Assembly: GCA_030062745.1 (NCBI GenBank) | Contig: CP099842.1 | Span: 8,501,838 to 8,565,837 of the forward strand | From: Capitulum mitella | Taxonomy: Eukaryota; Arthropoda; Thecostraca; Pollicipedomorpha; Pollicipedidae | Direction: 5' to 3' | DNA length: 64,000 nt | Shown: in pieces, positions 56,431-64,000 of the stretch | Numbering within the stretch: the stretch's first letter is position 1 | Layout: each line of letters starts with the position of its first letter | The notes under the pieces: generated by a model | What the model saw: the letters and a program-made list of their open reading frames with translations, nothing else | Databases searched by the model: none | What the model was told of the DNA's origin: nothing | Translations under genes and position numbers: made by a program

Positions 56431-57690
56431 CTTTTGTAGAGACCCGCACATCGCCTGTATATCGACCACACCTAAGCCACCGTCATCGATGTTCTGACAG
56501 ATCACCTTGGCCTTGACTTTAGGGTATCGTCCATGGCAAAAGTACTTCATAATCAGAGACTGCATGGGCTTCAACTGCGCTTCGGGCATTATCGCACATG
56601 ACATGGCATCAGCAAGTTTGGTTCCTAATAGGCCCTTGCTCACCGTTATTCTTCCCTTCAGGCCTAGATTTCTTTGAGACGACATATTTTTGTGTTCTGA
56701 ATGCTGCTTATCACGTGACTGAGGTTTTCAGGAACACAACATTTCGTGGCACTGAACCACATTTCCAGTATTCTGACTCTGTCTGCAAAAGGGATGCCAC
56801 ACATTGTGTCCGTTCGATGTCGGTAGGTTCCAAGCCACATTAATTTCGATTTGTGAGCGTTCAGCTCTAATCAAGACATTTCGCCAAGGTAGCTAGGCTG
56901 TCTTACTAGCTCTTTCACAAATTCCTCGTCACTCGCAAATCCGGTTGCATCACCCGTATATTGCGAAATCTTAATTTCGATGTTATTAATTTGCACTCCG
57001 CGGATGGCATCCATCCGTCCAATTTTGATCGCAGATAGTTTCACTGACAAATTAAAAAGCATCCCGGAAATCGGACATCCCTGCATAATGCCACGTTTTG
57101 GTTCAAACCATTCGAATGCGAAACTGTTGTTTAGCACTGCCAGTTTGCTGTCATTATACAGCAATGTCACCTACCTGATGAAGCACTCCCAGAAGCCAAA
57201 CAGTGCAAAGCATAGAAAATAAATGATGTTTCATGCTGATAAATGCGGCCTTACAATCAAGGGCAACCGAAATTCCCTGGACACCATGAGTCTGCAAATA
57301 GTCAACGGCCTGAATATGTCTTAAATTATCTTGAATGTTCATGCCTTTAAAAAACCCTACCTGATTACAATAAATCGGTTTTTGTTATTACCTTATGCAA
57401 TCTCATCGCCAAGACTTTGGCAAATATTTTGTGAATTATATCCAATATAAACAGATTGGACGTTTCTGTCTTAATTGTTTTTGGTCGCCAGTTTTCGGAA
57501 TGAAGATCAGCACACCCTTGCGTTGTGTTATGAGCATTTTACCAGTTCTAAAGGCTTCATTTATGCGAGTAAGAATGATCCTTCGAATGCCGCTCCAGAA
57601 AAACTTGATAAATTCTTTATTGAAGGATAAATTCCATATTGAAGCCAGACATCGATGGGGCCCTATTAGAGCTCATATAAACAAGAACTA
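56431..57690 (-). pseudogene. LINE reverse transcriptase (L1/Tx1-like), upstream half
   Basis: Read from 57690 down, the frames give FIKFFWSGIRRII, INEAFRTGKMLITQRKGVLI then FIPK, NQVGFFKGMNIQDNLRHIQA, VALDCKAAF (palm motif A, with Ala-Phe kept but the usual Asp-Ser altered), RGIMQGCPISGMLFNLSV, KISQYTGDATGF and KGRITVSKGLLGTKL followed by DDGGLGVVDIQ. The catalytic YADD motif is replaced by YTGD, so the enzyme is dead. Frameshifts separate the pieces, and the endonuclease is missing (5' truncated near 57690). It ends in phase with the piece at 52492. Confidence 0.8.
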
Positions 57691-59033
57691 ATGTTATTGG
57701 CCCTTCACATGAAAGCCTATCCTGCTATCAAAAGTTTCAGAATATCAATGCTTTGAATAAAGTTCGCTGGTCGATTTGCGGTCGGAACCGCTGCCGACTC
57801 GGCTGTGACCTTTGATCGCAGCCTCCTCTGTTGATCTGTCTTGCGTTGTCCGTGGCGCGGCCGGCCGGGGCTGGGGCCGAGCAGGGCGAGTCAGTCGCTG
57901 TCGCGCCACCATGGGCAGGACTCAGTACAAGTGTCTGGCCTGGTGCTCTTTGTCAGGAACGGAAGCAACACCAACCTGACCTATGTTCCTCATTCTGGGA
58001 CCTCAATATACTTATAAGCGAAACTGCTCATTGCAGTGGCCTGTCAGCAACGCCACACTGCTATCTGTAACAAGGAAACCATGTTTGATTTGACTAACAC
58101 ATAAAGCAGCCCAAGCTTAATCTCAGCACAGAGTGCAGTTGCACCTGATATACTCCGCGCTACCGGCGGCCGTATCTGGCGACACGCCAGATCGGTCCGA
58201 CCACCTGCAATGCAGATTACTGCGCAACGCCACCCGCCCGACTCCTGTGTACCTAGTCACTGTCAGCCCGCAGGTGTCGCTTCTAGTGCTTACTTCGAAT
58301 GTGCTGTACAACTTACCCATTAGTATATTCTTGTAGTAATATGCGATTGTTTGCGCTTGCACTAGCTCGACGTTCCCCTCGGACCCCGCTCGGGTCCTGA
58401 GACCAAGGGAAGGTATTAGACCCCGAAAGGGCCGTGTTGGACCTCTACGAGGAAGAGGAAGACATAACACCTGGGTGGAACGTCCATCTTTCCTAAATTG
58501 CCCACGGAACCCCACCTATCAACCTCCTATGGGCCTACCTATGGGAATTTCCTGAGCAGGTAGTCTATATGTCATTCAAGCATGGCCAGCCTCAAAGAAC
58601 TACGAACAGTATAAAATATCGGTAGGAGCCGGGGCGGGCGACGAACCGCCCGTGTTGCACATGTTGCAAGCACCCCGTGCACCGCTACAAATGAATCGAA
58701 CTTAGCAGATAAGTGTATCAAATTCGTAACTGCATGGTGACAAATGTCAACGACTCAAGGACCTCACGTGATTTGTTCGCATCGTATGTCTCTGTAGCAT
58801 TGCAAAACTTTACAAACTGACGCGCCGTCCATCCCGCTTCCACGAACCATTAATCTGCTACATCGCTCCGTTCCAAAGCAAATTCCCCTACCCCGAGAAA
58901 CGTTGTAACGTGAGCACAACAGATCAGCAAGTAAGCACGAGAACCGCTGTTTTCGATATGAGTGAGCGCATCAGTGAGTGAACATCAGTGACCACACAAG
59001 GGCGCCAAGGCAGACCAATGACCACATGACACA
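57691..59033. other. Intergenic DNA, no gene recognised
   Basis: Some GC-rich patches (57830-57930, 58370-58470) give short frames without recognisable domains on either strand. No repeat mate was found. This stretch may hold upstream exons of the coding fragment at 59034, but I cannot place any. Confidence 0.35.
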
Positions 59034-59417
59034 GTGAACAGAACACCTATTAGCTACGCTTCTTATCGCTTATTAACTCCGCCAGACCGTGGCGAAACCT
59101 CGGAGACGGGGCTGGGCGCGGACGATGCCGCCAACCAGCTGGTGGTCACACCCAGCGACGATGACGCCGTCATCGCGCTCAGTGGCGGCCCGGAGGAGGT
59201 GGCGGCGGTGGCGCGGCCCGCGCGGCTCTGCGTCGGCGACGGCCGAGGCGACTCCGAGGACGACAGTCTGGCGGCCGAGCTGGCACAGTTCGACTACTAT
59301 GTGCCGATGGCGGCGGAGCGGCCGCCGTCAGAACGCGAACCCGTGGTCGGCTCGCCGCAGCTCGAGATGCCCGGCCCACCGCCGGCGCAGCCTCAGGTCG
59401 ACCAGTTCTCGGCGTAA
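59034..59417 (+). CDS. GC3-rich terminal exon candidate, acidic protein
   Basis: There is an open frame with strong third-position G/C bias and a clean stop at 59415-59417. There is no ATG at its beginning, so it is more likely a 3' exon; an acceptor-like CGCTTATTAACTCCGCCAG ends at 59085. The product is acidic and disordered, with LVVTPSDDDAVIALSGGPEE, GDSEDDSLAAELAQFDYYVP and a proline-rich tail (GPPPAQPQVDQFSA). The opposite strand is also open but gives a low-complexity Arg/Pro product. Family unknown. Confidence 0.4.
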   Translation: MNRTPISYASYRLLTPPDRGETSETGLGADDAANQLVVTPSDDDAVIALSGGPEEVAAVARPARLCVGDGRGDSEDDSLAAELAQFDYYVPMAAERPPSEREPVVGSPQLEMPGPPPAQPQVDQFSA

Positions 59418-59521
59418 ATCAGCGACAAGAGGCGGCGCACGTGCTGTACTGCGAGTGGCCGGAGCGGCCGGATAGTGCGAGTAGTGCGCAGTTCCTTCCA
59501 TGGTCGCTGGTGCACGTCCAC

Positions 59522-59829
59522 CTGGTGCCCTCGATGATACAGGTGGGCAGCTGCTGGACGCCCTGGTTGACCGACTGGCCCAGCGCCGGCTCGTCTTCGA
59601 AACGGGTCGTCATCCGCAGCCTCGCCATCTTCAGCTCATCGACGCCGGACACGCAGTCATCGACGTGCATCCAGAGGGCGCACAGGCTCCGGAACTTCTT
59701 CTTCATGCAGTCTAGAATCTTGATGCGGTGCCCGCCCAGCTGCAGCAACTTTTGGTCTATGCCCAGCTGGTGGGCGGCACCAGGCAGCACCCTGAATGCG
59801 CGCTCGGTCTCGCAGACAAGGAAGTGCAA
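59522..59829 (-). CDS. GC3-rich exon candidate, possible SHPRH-like fragment
   Basis: On the minus strand a frame with clear codon bias encodes LGIDQKLLQLGGHRIKILDC, then MKKKFRSLCALWMHVDDC, VSGVDELKMARLRMTTRFED, and PALGQSVNQGVQQLPTCIIE. A donor-like CCAG then GTGGAC ends the exon at 59522. The HVDD/DELKMA/RMR pattern recalls a helical region of the SHPRH helicase family, from memory only and weakly. The 5' edge is unclear. It converges on the plus-strand exon, whose stop lies about 105 bp away. An isolated exon of a larger gene, or a captured or retro-copied fragment, are all possible. Confidence 0.4.
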
Positions 59830-60766
59830 ACCATGGTGATACCGAGGTGCTGGGGCAGCATTTCATGTAGTGAAAGAACCAAAGCTCATGAAGACAGGAG
59901 GAGGGCAAATGGGGTGGCAGGAGGAAGGGGAGGGGCGGGGTGGCAACCGGGACGATGCTTTACCGGGGGGCCATGGAAGGAACTTTAGCCCCCACTGGAC
60001 CAGTGCGTACAAAACGAGCTCACCTTGAATTGAGCCAAGCGTTGTCCTAACTCTGCTCTTTTTGTTTCCACCACTGAAGAAATCTTCTGGTCAATGGTGA
60101 ACAATGTGCATCAGAGGATCAAGATGCAAACAGTTAGGGCTCTTGAAAATTCTTGAAAAAGGCTACACAACAACAAGACTACTGATTTATGACTACTTTC
60201 TGAACAAATGCTAACTGCGGCTTTCTCAGTAAAGGTAAAGGGCACTTTTCTCTGTTCGGTAGTTTTTTACCCAAGTTTGAACAATTTTGAGCTTCAGTCA
60301 GCTATAAGACAATCATTCAGCAAAACGTAATTAAACATGCCTTTAATTAAATGTACCTGTCAAAAGACAAAGTGCTTCAGTCAGCAGTATATCATTTTGA
60401 AACTCTGACAAAACTTACGAGAGCAGTGAATTATGGGCCCAATGCTACAAACCTTTTTCAAAGTATTTCTTGACAACTTGGGTTTACACACTTGTCTGAG
60501 GTACCCCCAATGAAATTCTGCAATAAACAAAACATGCATGAAATAAGGTACCTGCAGAACACACTGCAATGGGTGGTAAATGTATTTTATCCAACGCTAT
60601 GTAAAAATGGTTTAATAGTAGGGCATTGCTTAAGTTTCCAAAACAATCAAAAGAAGTGCCACAAAAACATCATTAGGTGCTGTTGATGAAAGACCACATA
60701 CATTTCGACCATAAAAAATTACGGTTTCTCAACACTGCACAATTCAGCATCCACCGAACATGTACG
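59830..60766. other. Intergenic DNA, no gene recognised
   Basis: The first 160 bases are purine-rich (GGAGGAAGGGGAGGGGCGGGG). The rest is AT-rich with short frames. If the minus-strand exon at 59522-59829 belongs to a gene, this stretch would be its upstream intron. Confidence 0.35.
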
Positions 60767-63700
60767 ATTCTCCACAAAAGTAATGATAGGTATTAGGCTC
60801 CTGTACAATATGGAGCGTATTTCCCGAACAAAAGGTAATACATCGTCACAAGTACACAGCATGGTAGGAGACAATGTTCCACATTATCCTATACAGATGC
60901 GTTCATCTGCGTTGTCTTTGTATCGTTAAATTTTCCAAAGTAATGTTTTTTTTTCTCCACTCGCGAGTGTTCACCGTCTCCTGCTGGGTGCGTCCCTGCC
61001 AGTTACAACCCTTCGCTGACAGGTGACCGGTTGTGTCGGGGGCATGTTTTTAGGCTGCCTTTCGTAGTAGATCGGACAGCTGTTAACACGCCGGCCAATG
61101 GGCGGATGCGTTTCGTGTGGCGTAAGAGGGAGGAGAGGACCAGCTTCCCATTCATTGGCGTAGTGGCTAGATTCCGAGCAATTTGACCAACACAGTCACG
61201 CACTGCGGAACGTTCTTGGTCGGCGGAATGGTATTATCATTTAACCTAAAAGGGGTGTTGCGGAATCGCGAGATCGCGTCCCTGGATACCTGTTTTGTTT
61301 CTTTCTTCTCTGTTCTCATTCCTGAGCACATGGGTTACATTGGAAAACTGGGATGCAGACTTTGTCGGGAACACATGCTTTGCGCAACGTGATGATATCA
61401 AGCGATTAGAAATAACCCATCAGCTATAAATAGTGATGTCAACCTTGGGAGGCCATAAAACCCATTCTAACCTAAACCGGCAGAGAGCGATATCTTCAAT
61501 TAAGATGCCATTAAACGGCATTTAGGCTCCGTGGGGGAGGCAGAGCTCTAATTCGTACCAGGCGGCGAAAAATACTAAACTCCTGTCTTGCGAAATGTTC
61601 GTAAAGCTAAGAATGATGGACACACCTGGCATCTATCTTGGTATTACTTTATGTGTAATTATGTTTGATAAACAACTTGTGTTTATGTTTTTGACACGCG
61701 CAATGGAGGGCCTCTGAAAATTACACGCACTAGAGGAAAGACGTGAAATTCTCCATCCCCTCCCTCCCCCCAAAGCCTCGGAAACCAGCTAGTGACATGA
61801 AACTTTCAGAGTGAGTGGAAAGCTGTGGGCAACTACATTTGTTCAAATTTCGTGACCCTAGTGCATCACCTTTGAGGTCAGATCGGGTCAAATGTTCAAA
61901 ATTTTGTCGATTTCGCAGATTTTGTGACGTCTTCCCGCATGTTGATAGTTGTTGTTGACATATATAGTTGATCGAAAGTGCGCCAAAATTCTTATTTCAA
62001 GGGAGATTTACGATGGCTAGCAAACAAATAACAACATTTAACTTCAGATCGCTCGTATATCATCTAATATCGCTGTTGATAACGCACGGCCAGGGGAGGG
62101 AGCGATCGGCTGGTTTTGTCGCTCTACGGTTGACTTTACGGGGCCATACCTTCAAAAATGTCCATGCCATTTCTTTTTTCTTTGATGAGGCACTAGATAT
62201 CAGTTTAAAGCGTGCGAAAATAGGAAATCTGCAACAAACATGAGGTCGGAGGCGGGGATGGATTTCACCCCCTCCACTGGATTTCGGCAGTAGATTTCCA
62301 ACGTGAAGCACTTTCAAAACCAAGTCTCATTTCAGACAATTTCCTGCAAGAACATTTTACACTGTCGTTATCCTAAAGAATGATTAATGTTTTGCACGAT
62401 ACCAAATATATATTTACGCTACATCAAACGAAGCATTTTCTTAATCGCCTCCTCCTCTCGGTACTCGGTCAGCAAAAATAATTTGGCAATGGCCCCTGCC
62501 CCTTTATGAAACGTTCCAAAGCCTCTGCAGTGATACCATATACTACCACTGCATGCGAATCTAACGACAGCACTGCACGGTCACCCGTTTCATTCGCTTC
62601 GTTGAAATGATGCGTAAGCAAAGGCATGCATAGCATACACCATTGGTAATCTGCGCGAACGGTTCAGACCTAGCCAAGTTAAACAGAAGTTGCAGTTATG
62701 CAAAGTCATCCAATGAAAGACATCGGTGACATGAGTGGATTGGTGCTAATGACACCATGCTGTCAAACGTTACGCTCCGACTGGTCATCACGCCTCATCA
62801 AACCGGCAACGGATAACTTAAGGAAAATAAGGAATAATAACCCAAGGAATTTGCTTTTTCTGTTTGCATTACCTTGACTCCACTTGAAAAGTCTAAAATG
62901 CGTACGGTATGCATATCCGTGCTTTCCAACATCAACAGCACTAATGCTTACGCTTGTTTAACGCTCGCCGGACGTTAAGGGTTTTCACTCGCACCGATGA
63001 CCAGGGGGTAGGCACCCCCTCGCCATTTCGTCCCTAATTGAACTAGCGCCTCGGTACAAGAAGAAATCAATAGCCGTGTACCCGAGGAATCCAGTGGTAA
63101 CCGTGTCAACTCCACCAGGTCAGCCAGTGACCTCCTAGGTCAGGTCAAATTTTGTTTGGAAGCTACGAACTGATTTTCCCCATTCAAACACGACACCTTT
63201 TGGGCCAAATAGGCCTGAAATCGTCCCACCCTAAAACTGCATAAAAATTATAAGGCTAGAAAAAATCATCTAAGGTGATTGACCTCGTTTGACCTTGAAA
63301 TGGTCATTGGACTATCTAGAATGACCTACTCTCATGTGGACTACTATTCTGAACCGATTTCATGCCCGTCATCTCCCGTTTATGCATGTCTCTTGCCCTA
63401 AAACAGTAAAGAAACCGACATTTGGCGCAAAAGTCGTTCTGCAAGCTTTCAGTAACGACGTCATGACTCGGTGCCCTGAGACAAGATGGGGTCACTCTTT
63501 CCCTCAAAACATGCACAATGAATTTGTCGTCAGCTATGTCAAATTTCACGGCACTGTCATACACCGTTTTACCGTGGTCCCGGAAACATTGCTTCGGGTG
63601 GCATCAGCCCTCGTCGTCCGGCGAGGGTTAAATTCTTATCATTGCGAACTGATAAAATAGTGGGGGCCAAGTTCCACACTGTGAGGGGGCCCAGCCCAGC

Positions 63701-64000
63701 ATTGAGGGAAGGGGGCTCAACATCGGGAGGTCAAATGAACATTGGGGATGCTCCCCCACCCAAGGGATACAAAGTTCCGGCCTAGCGCGTATATATGTCG
63801 AAATACGGGCGAGTTAAGTGCTCCCGTGTAAATAAACGCAGTAAATGTCTGTTTAACCTCGTGTCATTACCATTAATATGCTCTAGCAATGGCATTCACC
63901 ATATAATTACCAAAAAGGCTTCTTGTGTACACAGTATGAACCGTTCACTTATGTGTAAGTTATTTCTAACGTTATTGCTCAGGAATCGTTCAGCTGGCAT
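60767..64000. mobile_element. 3.9-kb element, copy 2, cut by the window end
   Basis: Homologous to 52494-55990 in order and orientation. It starts at GATTCTCCACAAAAG (copy 1: GATTATCCACAAAAG) and runs to the last base of the window. It carries its own TTAA-3 copy in the same place and lacks the hAT MITE. The flank before 60767 is unrelated to the LINE, so this is an independent insertion and not a local segmental duplication. Its right terminus lies outside the window. Confidence 0.75.
62958..63631 (+). mobile_element. TTAA-3 piggyBac-type MITE, copy 2
   Basis: A 674-bp copy bounded by TTAA. The reverse complement of the right end is TTAACCCTCGCCGGACG, identical to the left end of copy 1. 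The bases outside (CTAATGCTTACGCTTGTT before, ATTCTTATCATTGCGAACT after) match those around copy 1. The two are therefore the same insertion carried along by the host element, not two transposition events. Confidence 0.8.

Noticed and set aside
60767..64000. Reading 52.5-56 kb and 60.8-64 kb as one local segmental duplication
   Set aside because: Homology begins precisely at the insertion boundary defined by the split LINE, and the LINE sequence is absent beside the second copy. Independent insertions of one repeat family fit better.

Overview
The window looks like nuclear DNA of an intron-rich invertebrate animal. It has GT-AG introns in several separate coding models. It also has a CCHC zinc-knuckle gene of the CNBP type, a PIF/Harbinger transposon of the animal two-gene kind, an L1/Tx1-like LINE, and many short inverted-repeat elements. 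I cannot name the species. Nothing here looks bacterial, organellar or viral. No rRNA, intact tRNA or CRISPR array was seen.

The window is gene-poor and repeat-rich. Four coding loci are supportable. (1) A six-exon gene at 15455-17692 (+) would encode a 123-residue protein with one membrane segment. I found it by joining splice sites whose phases all agree. (2) A two-exon gene at 31272-32212 (+) encodes 133 residues and has a poly(A) signal. (3) An intact five-knuckle CCHC gene lies at 38915-39355 (+), with a likely non-coding first exon ending at 36958. (4) Two convergent GC3-rich exon fragments lie at 59034-59829. A weaker exon candidate lies at 46880-47240.

Most of the rest is transposons, many of them nested. 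At 24.6-29.1 kb there is a Harbinger element with its transposase 3' exon (+) facing its three-exon Myb/SANT-like partner (-). Three families of TTAA-flanked, piggyBac-type non-autonomous elements are present: TTAA-1 (1669-2886, 20817-22025, and a decayed relative at 40794), TTAA-2 (23003-24216, 45641-46883, opposite orientations) and TTAA-3 (54888-55622, 62958-63631). All three carry AGGTCA nuclear-receptor half-sites. TTAA-1 and TTAA-3 share an array with starts every 10 bp. One TTAA-1 copy sits in the loop of a 416-bp-arm inverted repeat. A LINE on the minus strand (57690 to 51317) is split by a 3.9-kb non-coding element with a 7-bp target duplication. A second copy of that element runs from 60767 off the right end. 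Only the first copy carries a 267-bp hAT-type MITE, so the second copy serves as the empty site.

Tandem arrays include a 73/146-bp satellite (10.4-10.9 kb), a ~275-bp satellite (29.65-31.05 kb), a 22-bp GC-rich array (32.45-32.6 kb) and older degenerate duplications at 8.4-9.3 and 14.45-14.9 kb. The long stretches at 33.0-36.8 and 41.0-45.6 kb show no convincing gene.
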